Notes: generated by a model not told the origin, from the letters alone. 59,298 nucleotides of DNA from Hymenoscyphus infarciens (GCA_001414345.1 LLCB01000342.1:1-59298); one strand, 5' to 3'; shown: positions 45,366 through 59,157, numbered from the stretch's first letter. A program made the numbers and translations.

Positions 45366-48059
45366 TCTTTAAGCTTATTACTACTCTTTATTTAGAAGTT
45401 GATTTACTCTTAATTTAGAATATTATAATAGTATTCTTAAATAGCTAAGTAATTAGAGACTACCTAGATAGCTAGTAATACTAGAGTTTAGTATCTATAT
45501 AAATAGCTAGTAAAAATTATGTTTTAGTATATATTAAGAGATTAGAATACGCTAAGTATTCTTAAGAGTCTTAATAACCTTAGATTCAGTGAATAAGTTA
45601 ACTTATAATAGTTATCTAGAAGGCTTCTAAATCTAATCTTATCTCTCTCTCTCTCTTTAAATCAATATCTTTAAAATATTAAACCTAGTTCTACTACGAG
45701 GTGTTAAACACTCTTCTAGAGCTATCTCTCTTTCTAAAAGCTGTCTAAATAGTACTTATATACTAAGATCTAGAAGATCTTAATAAAACAATAGTTAAAG
45801 AGACTAGTAGGACTTCTTAAATATAGACTAGATATAGTCGGTTATATAAGCTTTAGAAGTAGAGAATTAAGAAATAAGGAATCGGCTAGCTAAGCTAGAA
45901 AGATAGATAAGCGAGCTTATAATTTAAAGTTAATAAAACACTTTATCTTCGAACTCTCTCTAATCTAACTCTCTCCTACTTCTAAGCTCGAATTTATACC
46001 TCTTTTAGCTATAAGTAGCTACCTCTAATATCTTCTAATAACCCTCTTCTAAGACTACTCCTCTTTTCGAAAGACTCTCTAAACCCTCTCTAATCTATAA
46101 CTATATACTAAGACTTAGAAGATCTTAATAAAATAATAAGTAAGACTTCTTAAATATAGATAATATATAGATAAGATAATAGTATAAAAACAAAGGATAA
46201 AACGATTAGTTAGATAAGATAGATATAATTATAAGCGAACTATAAAGTTAATAACTTAAAAAACACTCTATCTTTAAACTCTTATTAATCTAACCCTCTT
46301 TTAAACCTTTATTTAAACTCTTCTTTGCTTTTTAAAGCCTATATTTAGACCTCTTTCGCTTATAAGCTTTTACTTCTAATAAACTTCCTACTACTTCCTA
46401 AACCTTAAATTAGGTATAAATTAGTTAAAATATACTTTCTATTAGAACGAAACTCAAAAGTAAGCTCTTAGCTAAGTTATTACTATTTCTTAACTAAATA
46501 TTATCTAACTCTACTCTAAACTTCTCTTAAACCTCTACTAGTAAATATTTAAAAAGACTACGGTTATAGACCGAGTCCTTACTAGTATAAAGGTTAAAAG
46601 AGATAGAAGTTAAAAGAGAAGGAAGTAGAATTAGAAGAAGAATATACTAAAGAAACTTTTACTAACTTTAAAAGGTTACTTTTTAAGTATAGCTATACTT
46701 AGAGAGATATTAGAATTAGAAAGATTCTTTTATATATAGGATAAAATAAGATTATATCTTAGCTCTAAAACGCCTCTACTACTTTTAAGAGACGCTAGAA
46801 TTATAACTTTACTAAGATAGTAAATAATCTTTTAGCTATAGATAAGAAGACCTACTAAAACGCTAAGTTACGAGATATTAGTACTACGGTTTAGAATATC
46901 TCTCTATCTAGCTCTAAACTCTCTATAATATAATAGTAAATCGTTCTCTACTTTAGAAGTAGAATTAGAATTAGAAAATAAATAAGTCTTTAAGTACTCT
47001 AAAAGGAATAAGATAGCCTATAAGCCTAAGTAACATAGTTTATATAATAGTACTAATAAATGTTATACTTAAAACTATTCCTTTTATTATCTTAAATATT
47101 AGATAATAATTTTAACTTTAACAACTTCGGTATTAAGTTTATTTAACTAGCTAAAACCACTTCTTTTATTATCTCTAGATACTTAGATAAGAATTTTAAA
47201 TATAATAACATTTAGTAATAAATTCGTCTTTTAACTAGCTAAAACTCTACTAACTCTGATTAGAGTCTTATAGTCTTTACTTTCTTATCTTCTTTTACTT
47301 CTAGTAGAGCTAGAAGTTCTTTTTTTATCTAAATTCAACTTAGATATAAATTAGTATACTCTTAAAAGGATAGTAACCTCTTAGCTAAGTTATTACTATC
47401 TATAATATTATTAACTTTTCTATTTCTAACTTTACTCTAAGTTCTTACTAACCTTAGACAAACTTATACTCTTTTTTTTTCAAATTCGAATAAGATATAA
47501 ATTAGTATACTCTTAAAGTAAGCTCTTAATTAAGTTATTACTATTACTTATAATATTACCTCTTAATATTTACTTCTAACTCTATTCTAAATTCGCCTCT
47601 ATCTCTACTTTAAACTTTTTAAACTTTTTAAGCTTTAAACTTTTTCTAACCTACTAGATAGAATTAGACTATACTCTTTTAGTAAACGTGAATACTTATA
47701 CTTTAATATTAAAGGATTAGAAACAAAGTCTCTTTTATAAGTATCTATAAACTAGGTTAGATACGATTTAGATCTTACTTAGTATCTTATAGATAATTTT
47801 TAGGGTTTACTATATTATCTAAGAGACTTTTATACTAAATATCTAGAAAAGCTAAGACTACTCTAATATCTCTCTAAATAGCTTAATATATAGGAATTAG
47901 ATAAGAATTAGGTAAAAGAGTTAATTTATAAAACTCTATTAATACTCTCTAATTCTAGTTACTCTTAATAAAGAACTTATAATAAAAACCTAAGATAAAA
48001 CACTAACTAGTAAGAATGTTTAAAATTAATAAAGTAAAGAACTAAGACTAAGTTACTAC

Positions 48060-48780
48060 TAAAACAGAGCCTATATATCCTCTCCTTCCTTTAACTTATT
48101 ATCCTCCTTCTTACTCTCTTAAGTATAAGGAGCTTAAATTAGCTCTTCCTCTACTACCTTCTTCTTATAGAGACGCTTCTTACCTTAGTAACCTCTTATA
48201 ACCAGCTTTAGAGAGGACGCTTATAAACTCTTTAAGTAAGCCTTAAAAAGAACCTAAACCTAGGTTTAGATAGAGGTTCTACTCTTTATAGCACAGTATA
48301 AGAACTATTAAATATTAGTAACTAAAACCTCTCTAATAAGTAAGAGGTACTTATAGTAACCTTAGTACAAAGTACCTAAGTCTTCTCTAAAAGAGTAAAC
48401 TATACCTTTAAACTATTCTTTAGTACTTCTATACTAGTAATAACTAATACCTTATCTAAGGCCTTAGTAGTCTTCTTAATCTCCTTCTTCTTCTTCTTAA
48501 GCTTAAGCTTACTAAACTCCTTCTTAATAAACTATAGTAACTACCTAAGTTAGAACGAATTTAGTATATATTTAGAATTAAACTTACTAGGATATATATA
48601 GTATTCTACTTAATATAGTACCTATACTTCTTCGACTTTGGTTTCTTAAAAGTATATATATAATCTCTATTCTAAGATTTTACTTAAAGGTACTAAACAT
48701 AGTAGACTTAGTAGGTAGCTAGAAGCGTACTAGGAGAATATAGAAGAGGCATTTTACTATATTAGATTAGCTCTAAATCA
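48060..48780 (-). pseudogene. Second copy of the antisense extra ORF
   Basis: Reverse-complement homologue of 38,340-39,050, again antisense to the element's own gag-pol. It is more TA-converted than the first copy (for example GAGGCACTA has become GAAGTACTA), but retains the Lys/Glu-rich middle and the basic-acidic end. Confidence 0.5.
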
Positions 48781-49325
48781 AGTCTAATTAAGAAGAGAAG
48801 AACTTACTTTTATATATATATATAATATATATATATGTTCTAGGAGATAAGTTAGTATATAAGGATATACCTAATTAGAAGGTATTCTTACTATTTATAT
48901 TATTTAAATAAAAAGAAAAAAAGAGAAGTTAGAATTAGAGAAAAGTCGTCTACTAATATACTACTTATAATAATAGCTATTGCTTTACGATTATTATTTA
49001 TTACTTAATAATTACTATTATAATATATAATAATAGTAAGAATATAATAACTCTATAGTAGCGTACTACTCTCTACTCGATAGCTAATAATTAGCCTCTC
49101 TTCTATTCACATCTATTATTATATAGTATATAGTAGTAAATAAAGAGCGATTAGCTCTTAAATAATAATACTACTAGCTACTAATCCTACCTCGACTACT
49201 ATATACTATAATAGTAGATAAATTATATTCTTTATAATAAAGAGATAAATAATACTCCGATCGACCTAATACTATACCGATCGATAACTAAAGACTTAGA
49301 ATAAGTCTTTTTAAAGGAGAGGGGA

Positions 49326-49770
49326 TATAATAGTATACTATCCTAGATTATTATATAATAGTACTATTCTAAATTATTAGTATTCGTAAAACTACTAATA
49401 CCTCTAAGCACTACTAATATCTCTAATACCTCTAAGGCTAAGATTATAAATAACTAATACTTATATAAGCGAAGTACTAAAGATATTAATATCTAATATT
49501 TATATATAGAAGAGATTAAGATTTAGATATTATATATTTAGCTTTTTAGCTCTTATTATTTAGTATTAGCTATATTAGATAGAGCTCGGTTATTATTATT
49601 ATTAGAACTTAGAAGCTTCTAATCTCTTATATATAGACGTTTATATTCGGTATAGAAGAAGGATAGTTATTATTTTCTTCTATATTAGTACCTAGTATTT
49701 ATATACGTTATTCTACTATACGTACTCTTATATACCTCTACTATAGTTGTATATATTTCGTGCTATTACA
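49326..49770 (+). repeat. 3' LTR of the plus-strand gypsy relative
   Basis: Inverted homologue of the other two LTRs, 445 bp. It is shorter partly because the terminal TATATAATAATCTAG-type motif is not duplicated. It retains the unmutated outer end TTTCGTGCTATTACA, i.e. a TG start on the minus strand. Confidence 0.85.
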
Positions 49771-52600
49771 AAAACCACCTTTATTACTCTATACTATATC
49801 TAAGAGTAGCTTATAGTTAGTATAATAGGTTTAGTAACCTCTTTATCCTTTTTTTAATATTATATAGAAAATCTTTTTAGCGATCTATTATAGTAATTCG
49901 TATATGTTTTTATAAATAATACTATTATCTTTTTATAGATAAAAGAGGATTATCTAGTCTACTTTTTCTAAGTCTTTAAATAACTATATAAATCTAGTAT
50001 TACCTTGTTATTACTAAAGTACTATTTTACTTAGCTTAAACTAAAGGCTTTAGAGTATTAGATTACCTACTATAGCCTATATACTATAGAAGATAAAGTA
50101 GAAGCTATTAGAGCTATTAAATAGTCTAATACGCTATTAGACTTTAAGAGAGGATTAGGTCTTTTTAGATATTACTATAAATTTATTAGATATTATATAG
50201 TAATTACTAATCTACTAAATAAGATTAAGACTCTTAGATTTAAAAGCTTACTTATTAGTAGAAAGAGTTATAATATCTATATAAAAAAGAAGCTATACGA
50301 TTTCTTTAACGATTCTAAGCTATACTAGAAGCTTTTAAAAGAAGAATAAAAGATATAGAAGAAGCTAAAAGATAAACTTTACTTAGTACCTATTCTAGTA
50401 TTTCTTAATTTTTTAAAGCCTTTTATTTTATATATAGATAGTAGCTATAAGATAGGTTATAGTATTATACTATACTAGAAAAATAATAAAGAGGTTAAGT
50501 ACTCTATCCTCTTCTTATCTAAATCGTTAGCCTCTATAGAGGATCGATACTAGCTTATAAAGCTTAAGACTAGTATACTTATCTAGGTACTTAAAAAGCT
50601 ATCTTAATACCTTAATAGCGTAGATTTTATAGTAATTATAGACTATAATACTATAATAAATGCTTTTAAAGACATAGGTCTAGTAAAAGAGAAGCGATTA
50701 GTAAGATTAGTAAATTAGCGATTATTCTTATCTAAGTATATAAAAAATATAATAATTATTTATTAGACTAGAAAATCATATATTAATATAAATACTCTTT
50801 CTAGGCTTTCTAGAGACTCTCTAGTACTATAAGCTATTAAAATTTAGACTAGAAAAGCTATTATATTAAGTACTTAGGAATATTATAGACGTAGTATCTC
50901 TTACTTTATATACTATTTCCTAGTATAGACTTAATAGATTATATTAAAAATAACCTCTTCTACTACGATTACTTTAGATATAAGGAAAATCTATAATTAG
51001 ATTAACTACTCTTATAATAAATAAAGATATCTTAAGAGATATAGCTAAAGAGATACTCTATAACTATGCTTTTAGACTTATATATAGGAAGCTAGCTAGA
51101 TAATACGTAGATATAAAAAGTAGTACTTCTCTTACTACCTTAGAAAGCTTCTATTTTAACCTAGTAAGTAGGCTTCTATTCTTTTAGAATTAAAGTAAGA
51201 AAAGGCTATATATTTCTTAAAAGTATATTAAAGATATTCTTACTACTACTTATAATAATAAAGGTTATTTTAGTATAAAAAGAGTATATAAGTAAGTTAA
51301 GGAATATATATTTTTCTCTAAGATATATAAAAGAATTAAAGAGTATATTATAACCTACTCTATCTACTAAATAGCTAAGCCTTTAAATATCTTATCTTAA
51401 GAGAGTCTTTAGTATATTAAAGATCTAATAATACTATTTATAGTACTTTCTATAGACTTTATTAATAGTCTATCTATAACTAATAATAGAAATAATAAGA
51501 TCTTTATAATTATATATAAATATATAAAAGCTATAAAGCTAATAGTAAGTAAAGATATATATACTATAAAGGACTAGGTAAACCTTTTTTTTAAAAGAGT
51601 ATATAGCAATTGAGGCTTACTATATTATATTATTTCTAATTAAGACTTAAAGTTTTAATCTATCTTCTAAAAAAGACTCTTTAAATTATTAAAGACTAGA
51701 CTAGTCTTTACTATAGTATATTATTTAGTAGTAAATAAATAAGTAGAGAGAAGTAATTAGATAGTAGTATATATATTATACTATACTATTAGTAGAGTAT
51801 ATAATTAGTCTAAATAGGAAGATATTATCCCTTTTATCTAGCTATCTCTAAATACCTTTATTAATATATTTATAAAAGTTACACTATTTATAATAATATA
51901 TAGTTATAAAGTAAAGACTAAACTAGGAATAGATAAAGTAGGATTAGAATTTAACTTTATTATATATAAGAACTAATTATAAAAGTAGGTAGAGGACTTA
52001 GTTAAAATAGTATAAGTATATATAAAGATATACTATAATAAAAAGTATATATCTTCTAAATTTAATAATTACGTCTTCCTTTATATAGCTAAGAGTTATA
52101 AGAAGAGCTACTATTTATAAAACTTTACTAAGCTCTTATTTCTAAAACTAAGACTATTTAAGATTATTCGCTCTATTAGTAACTTAGTATTTAAGCTTAA
52201 ACTACTCTTATACCTAGAAGCTATTTATTTAGTTATCTTTATAGAATATCTTAAACTTATAAAGAGTAACTTCTTTAATTATTTATAGCTTAAATCTAGC
52301 TATATTATAGTTAATAGTAAAAAGTGATATATTATTAAAGAAATCCTAGGTAAAGAGATATAAAAGCTAATAAAAGGTCTTATATAGCTATACTTTAGAG
52401 TAAAGTAGTTAGAATATAAGAATATAATATAAGAACCTACTTCTATTATTCAAGAGTAAGCCGCTCTAGTATTTAAGACCTACTAGGCTAAGAAATAGAG
52501 TAGACTATTCTTATAATATCTTATAAGATATAGTACTCTTTATTAGATGCTAGCGCCGGCTATTAGAAGACGTACTCGTAACGGTTTCTATAAATAAATC
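49771..52600 (+). pseudogene. Second gypsy-type pol fragment, cut at the LTR boundary
   Basis: Plus-strand pol of a different Ty3/gypsy element. It begins exactly after the LTR with KTTFITLY (RT), then FVYVFINN where the catalytic IDD should be. RNase H follows (FILYIDSSYKIGY, VKYSILFLSKSLAS, DTLSRL at about 50,419-50,810), then the integrase core (SIDFINSLSITNN at 51,449; SN.DLKF and VERSN near 51,640-51,760) and a C-terminal part near 52,100-52,560. The RT N-terminal half and everything before it are missing. Stops are TAA/TAG throughout. RT and RNase H share one phase, integrase another, so at least one indel or frameshift has occurred. Both RT aspartates are now asparagine. Confidence 0.75.
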
Positions 52601-53189
52601 TTAAAAGCTATATTTAAGATATAAATTAGAACTAGTTATCTACTAATTCTATAGCGTTAAACTAACTCGTATTTATTTATAGCGTTCTAACTATTTCTAG
52701 TAAAAGACCTATAAGGTCCTTTTTAAAGAGTATAGTATATATACACTTTTAAAAATATTAATATAATATCGTTTTATAATAATTTAATTATAATCTCTAT
52801 AATATTATACTTTCCTTAATCTTAATATCTCTTAATCTATCTACTTAATCTTAGATTAGATATCGTCTACTTAATCTTAGATTTAGATATTATCTATCGT
52901 CTTTACCTTTAATAATAATCTAATTAGACTATAAGCTCTTATTAGTTAGCTAACTCGTTATCTACTAAAAACCTTATCTTTAGTCTAATACCTAAGATAG
53001 TAATTATATAACTTTATAAATTTTAAGCCTTAATATTATAATTATAGATTAAACCTTATAATCTTATCTTCTATCTACTTTATAACTTTTATTCTTTAAT
53101 CTATTATCTATTAATATAACTTAATTCTCTACTATTTCATCTATTAATTATAAAACTATTAAATAGTATAAAACTATTATTATAATATA

Positions 53190-56100
53190 TAGTAAGTATC
53201 TTAATTATAATATATTTACTAGTTAATAGAATACTAAATAAGATATTTAGCAGCGGCCTAGAGCGACTATGTCTAATTAAAGCTAGTAGACGCTATACTA
53301 GCTTTAATACTATTATAACCTTCTATAATATAGCTACTAGCATAATATCTACTAAGAACGATAACGCTCTTAACTATGCTATAAACGCTAGTAGCTTATT
53401 AGGTCTCTTAGTTCTTAATATTATACTTATACTCTAAAAGAATTAGAAGGTAAATTCTAAAATACTAGCTATTAAATTTATTAAAAAGTCTATTAATAAG
53501 TTTAAAGATAATTAAGAAAATTAATCTACTATTACTTTAAATAATAAAGGCTTCTTAATAGCTTTTAATAAAGTCGAAGCCTAGAGTATTACTACTATAC
53601 CTATATAAGAGCTAGTATACTTAATTTATAAATCTTAATCTTAGTCTAATATTAAATCTTAGCTTAATACTAAATCTTAGCCTAACGCTAAATCTTAGCC
53701 TAATATTAAATCTTAGCTTAATATCGAGCCTTAGTCTAATATTAAATCTTAGTCTAATGTTTAGCTTAATAACTCTTTTACTCGAGGTTATATAGACTTA
53801 GAAGAAGAATCCTAGCCTTAGCTCTCTTTCGCTTAAGGTTATATAGACTTATAAGACAAAGCCTAACTCTACTCTTTTATATAAGGTAGAGAATACTAAC
53901 TATAAGCTAAAGAATAACTAGAGTTTAATAATAATAGAAAGTGTATTAAGATATTATAGAGTTACCTAGATTTCGTACTACTTAAAGAACCTAAGAAATA
54001 CTAGAATCTTCCTAAGTACTATATAGCCTTAACTATAGTATACTTAGTAAATAACGTATTATATAGCTTATCTTAAGACTATAACCTTACTAATATTAAT
54101 AGTCTATATACCTCTATTTATTAGGTAAAGATCTACTATATATAAGAAAATATATAATTTACTATATATCTTAAAATAAGTAGTAACCGATATATTAATA
54201 AGCTAAATAACAAAGATAAGGTTAACCCTAGTAGTAAGCCTTAATATATAATTTATACTACTATTAAGACTACTACTATTAAAAACCTTTAAGTAGAAGA
54301 TACTACTAAAGATAATCTATTTATTAAAGTCTTTAGAATAAAGAATTTCAACTAAGAGAAGAAGCTTATTATATATATAAAGGTTAAAGCCTCTCTTCTT
54401 AAAACTAGTAGTAGTAGAGAAATACCTATTATATACTAAGCTAGCTATAAGACTAAGATACTTTAATTAGCTAATATCTTATTTTATATAAAGGCTAATA
54501 ATAAGAGTATTACTTTTATATAAGTTATCTTCTCTATATATAAAGAAGTATAAGAGATTATATAAAAGATTACTAATAATAAATAGTTAGATCTATTACT
54601 AAAATAGATTAAAGACTTACCTAGAGCTAGTAATCTTAATATAGGTAATCTATTCCTAGTTATATAATAACCTATCTTTTAAGTAGAAAGCGAGCTACTA
54701 TATTATATTAGAGTATTCTAAGACTAGATATATATATATATTCTACTTATATATACCTTTTTTAATAAATTCTAATTAAATAAAAGTCGCTTTTAAAACT
54801 AGATATAAGATTAATTTAATATATTTATATTTAGATTTAAGAGATTATATAAAAAGCTTAGTACTTAGGATTATACTAAGCCTAAGGCTTTTATTACCTT
54901 TCTAAACTTAAGAAACTATTTCTATTATAATCTTAATAAAGGTAAATACCTTACTATATAATTTCTAAACCTTAAAATAAACGATTATATTAAATACTAG
55001 AGACTAAATAAAAAGAAGCTATATAATCTATAAGAATAGTTAGATAAGAATATAGATATTAAAGACAAATTACTTAATAACTAAGATAAAGATAGCCTAG
55101 AGAGTAGCGAAACTATTATTAAACCTAAGGCTTCTAAGATACGTACTATTCTTTAGTATAAGCTTAAAAATATTCTATATACTCTTACTAGAATAGTTAT
55201 TAAATTCCTAGAAGCTCTACTAAGTATACTCTCTCTTCTTCTTACTATAAGAAAGAATAGATATTAGAGAGAACTACCTAAGACTAAAGTGTTTATTAGT
55301 ATTAATATTTCTATTAATAAATCACGTTTAAAAGCTCTTAATATTATAAAGTATAAAAACTAGATTAAGTATAAAGTTATAATAATATTAAAGATAACTA
55401 ACTAACTCTTAAAGAATATAGTATATTATATTAATTTTAGGTAACTAGTAAACGTAAAAAACATTACTTTATAATATATACTAGTCTTTATCCTTATACT
55501 ATTTATTAACTTTAATAATTCTCTTTATTTTAAGTCTCTAAATTTTTAGAAGAACTATTATAGACGTTTCTTTATAAACCTATTTATTTAGTATATTATT
55601 TATAGCTTCTTATCTAACTACTTAGTAAATTTTAAGTCTTATAAGAATACTATCTCTTTTATCTTAATTTAAGAGAGTATTATTACTTATAAGACTAATT
55701 ATATAAGCTATATAATTATTATAGTATATACTAATCTAAATAAAAAGAAGTGTACTCTTTTTACTTATTCTACTAATATAAGAACTAACGAATTTGCTAA
55801 GAAGATAGTAGCTTTATTTAAGAAATTTAGATTAGATAAGATAGTTATTTATATTAGTAGTCTTAGAATTAAGAAATTAAAATTCCTTATATATTATATT
55901 CTAAAGAATTTTATATCTATTATTAAGCTATAAAATAAAGTAGCTTAGAATAGTTTTAATAACGATATTAGAAATAGAAATAAGAATAATAAGAGTAGAA
56001 ATATAACTATAATTATTAGATATATATTCTAGGAGCTACTTTATAATATAGCTATAAATATAGATAATAATAAGTAATAAAGTAATAAGAGATTTAAGAT

Positions 56101-58560
56101 ATATATATATATTTATATCTTAGCTTTTTATATAATTAAGAAGATCTATAACTATCTTAATAACTTTAAATATTACTAGCTAAACTACTTTATAATAGAG
56201 TTTAAATTAAATCTAAATAACTTAGAGCTTAACCTAGCTACTATAAAGCCAGTGATTAAGAGAATTACTCTTAAGATATATTATAAAGCTAATATTCTTA
56301 TTACTATTCTAGCATTAGCCTTATAGACTTAGATAGTTAAAGCTATTAGTTTAATTTATGTTTTTAAGAATAATAAAGGCGGCTTTAAAGACCTAGCTAT
56401 TATATTAGCTTTTATATTAATTTATAAATACGAGATTTTTATTAATAATAGTAATAAAAAGTAAAATAAGCCTTTTATTTAGTTAAAAGATAATAAGGCT
56501 ACTTAGAATTCTCTCTCTTTACTTCTTAGTTTAACTATACTAAGTCGAGCTATCTATAGTAAAATTCCTACTATATATCTAATATATTCTTATTACTATT
56601 AAACCTCTCTTACTATCTAGTTTTTAAGTTAATAATATTATAATAGTATACTTATTAATACTATAAAAGACTATAGATAATTACTTAGTAACTTATTTAC
56701 CTAGAAGCTAAATAAGAAAGTCTTTAGAAATAGTAGCTAATTTCTTATAGTTATTATTTAAAAAGTATAGTCTAATATTAAAGAATATAGCTATAGTATT
56801 TATAATAAAGTATATATAAATAAAGTATAATATTATATAAAGGCTACTACTAGCTTATAATATTTTATAAAGCTAGAGGATTAATATAAATTTATAGCTC
56901 TTAGCGAATATAAAGCTAAGGTAAACACTTTTATAATTAAAACTAACTAATTAAAGAATCTAAATTACGTCTTATATATAATTAAAATAGTATAAGATAA
57001 TATATATTCTTTTATTATTTTAGACTTCTTAGATACTATATCTCTTTTTTTATAAGTAGGTAGCCTAGAACGTTTATTAGTTACTCTTATACGCTATATA
57101 TATAGCTTAGTAATCTTTATTAGTGACTATGTTTTCGACTCTACTAGGTATAGCTATAGTAAAAAGGACACTAGATTATTAATAAACTATAAGGTAGTCG
57201 AAGAACTTTATAGCTTATACTATTATACTCGAGACTAAGGTTATATAGTAGAATAATAGGCTTTTATAGTAAAGGTATACCTAAATTATAGAGAGTATAG
57301 TTATAAGAAATTAGAATGTTTAAACGATCTAGTCTTTAAATATAAATTATACTTAGAGTTAGGATATAAGGAATATAACTATCTAAATAAACTCTTAAAA
57401 GATTCTAAGAGCTATAACCTTTTTAGCTAGTAATGTTATAAATACTAATCTTACTTTTACCTTTATAAAGAATTTCTAAATAGCTATTTATAATATAGAT
57501 ATAAGGTATATAATTAGTAATATTATAAGTACTATTACTAAAATAAATATATCTAAATAGAATATAACTTCTTAGTATATATAGCTAATATTATTTATAA
57601 GACTTATAGTAGTCTATATTAAGTATAAGATTATATAGTATTTAAAAGACTTACTAGAAAATCTATATAATAAGTTTTATAGACAAGAAAAGTTAAAGAG
57701 TTACTATAATTACTAACTAATAAAGTAGCTATAGAGGTAGTAATATATAAGCTATAATAAGATATAATTTAGTTACCTCTATAATAAGTAGCTAAATATC
57801 TTATAAAGCATATAGATATTACTTTAGTAGTACTAAATCACCTAGTATTAAGTTCGTATATAATACTTATAATTAGAGATAATGTCTTTATAGTATATAC
57901 TTTCTTAAAAGTCCTAGAAAACGTTTATCCTCTTCTTATAACTAATAGAATAGAATACGTAATTAAGCTTTCTTAAAACTAATATATAATAGGATAGTAA
58001 TAGAAGGTAAATAGTTAAAAATTTAAGTCCTTTATTATTATAAACTCTCTAGATAACTATAAGATTCCTTACTTTTTAGCTATTAACTTTGCTAAGTAGA
58101 AATACCTAATAATTATAGAGATTTATAAGATTAAGTAAGAATATAAGTATTAGGAAAATACTAGTAATAATTAGATATCTAAGCCTAATAATAATCTAGA
58201 GAATAATTATATAACTAAGATTTAAGACGTTGCTAATAATAATACCTAATTCTAAGATAATTAATAATCTAAATATTAGTCTTAAGACGATTAATCCTTT
58301 TAAAATAATAATACTACTTATGTTAAACCTGTCCTCGGTATACTAGGAAGCTTTATATTTAAGAAGGAGGAAGAGGAAGAGGAAGCTCTAAAGAGTACTA
58401 TAATAAGAAAGATAGAAGAATTAAAGAAGAGCGTGTTTAAACCCTCTTCTTAGTAGTAATAGATTAAAAGTAAGAGATTAATAGTTAATTATCTCGCTTC
58501 TAGAAGAGAACGTTTTTTAAGAGAGAGTATATTATAAGGTATACTATATAACTCTTAGTA
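53190..58560 (+). pseudogene. Giant RIPped ghost ORF of a superfamily 1 (UPF1/ZNFX1-like) helicase
   Basis: One reading phase holds across more than 5 kb: anchors at 53,270, 53,621, 56,342, 57,119 and 58,352 all share it. Stops are only TAA/TAG, at codons that RIP makes from CAA, CAG or TGG. Helicase-like motifs appear in the right order: a weak Walker-A-like stretch (ITYKTNYIS, about 55,690); VFKNNKGG where a DEAG-type motif II is expected (about 56,360); INNSNKK.NKP matching the GDxxQxxP motif III (about 56,445); a YRxHP-like position (about 56,590); and LVTLIRYIYSLVIF matching the TRA..LV(I)F motif VI of AAA_12 helicases (about 57,085). A Tyr-rich tail may have been Cys-rich. An 18-bp repeat encodes six-residue repeats near the N-terminus. 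Roughly 1,700-1,800 codons. No RecQ features, so not a telomere-linked helicase. Confidence 0.5.
53636..53761 (+). repeat. 18-bp tandem repeat inside the helicase ghost
   Basis: About seven units of the form AAATCTTAGCCTAATATT starting at 53,636, 53,654, 53,672, 53,690, 53,708, 53,726 and 53,744. The period preserves the reading frame (six residues per unit). Variation among copies is C/T and A/G transitions. Confidence 0.85.
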
Positions 58561-58689
58561 CTAATAGATAGAGGAACCTGTAGATAGCTTCGAGCGCCTT
58601 ATACTCTCTTCTCTCTTTAGACGTTTTATATACTATATAATTAATTATATTAAATCTACCTTTCTTTTAAGTCTTAACTAGAGTAAGAC

Positions 58690-58808
58690 AACGAAACTAC
58701 GTTCGATACGACTATTCTATAATAAGAGTCTAGTATCTACGTATGTTATTTAGCTGAACGCACTTCTATATGCCTCTTCTATAGTAGTGTATATTTCGTG
58801 CTATTACA
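58690..58808 (+). repeat. Diverged LTR-end fragment
   Basis: The last about 120 bases, ending TATATTTCGTGCTATTACA, match the outer end of the inverted LTR at about 49,650-49,770 with intervening substitutions. No internal region in the matching orientation is attached on its left, so it is a truncated LTR or a related family. It abuts the end of the helicase ghost frame. Confidence 0.65.
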
Positions 58809-59118
58809 AAGACTATTCTAAGAGTATCTAAATAAAATAGAAAGTTAGGAAATTCCTTAATAGCTACGGTATTCTAAATACACTAAAAAGTCGGATTAAC
58901 TAAATCGTAAATAGGAAATCGTAAATCGTAAAATGTTACTTTCTATAAGTATAAAAGAGAATAATTTCTAATTTAAATTCCCTCTCTCTATATTTAGATT
59001 AAATAGTCTTAACTATAGTATATTACGTGTATAGTAGTAACATTGCCCTCTTACTATCGCTCTCTCGCTATCGTCTTCTTACTATTATGTCGTATTCTTC
59101 CTATTATTTCTAGATAAA

Positions 59119-59157
59119 TAAGGAAGAGAGAGAGAGGGGGGGAGAGGGGGAGGGGAT
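59119..59157. repeat. GA/G-rich purine run
   Basis: AAGGAAGAGAGAGAG followed by GGGGGGGAGAGGGGGAGGGG. Its complement-like partner is the pyrimidine run about 70 bases downstream. Confidence 0.85.

Larger units (their letters stand above)
45366..49770 (+). mobile_element. Rearranged inverted relative of the gypsy element
   Basis: Immediately right of the 5' LTR, 45,366-45,660 is the reverse complement of 44,822 down to about 44,530 (5' internal region). From about 47,745 to 49,325 the sequence is the reverse complement of about 39,355 down to 37,770 (pol end, antisense ORF, polypurine tract). The element ends in an inverted LTR (49,326-49,770). The stretch 45,660-47,745 does not match and includes direct repeats such as AAGATCTTAATAAAA at about 45,774 and 46,120. 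The copy therefore lies on the plus strand, lacks its own 5' LTR and primer-binding region, and has lost most of pol. All reading frames are broken by TAA/TAG. Confidence 0.8.

Noticed and set aside
37269..45370. Target-site duplication around the gypsy element
   Set aside because: The flanking pentamers ATATC and TCTTT do not match; the right flank is itself an inverted copy of the element.
53190..58560. Telomere-linked RecQ helicase
   Set aside because: Motif order and the TR..LVIF end fit SF1 (UPF1-like) helicases, and no DEAH-type RecQ motif or telomere repeat is near.
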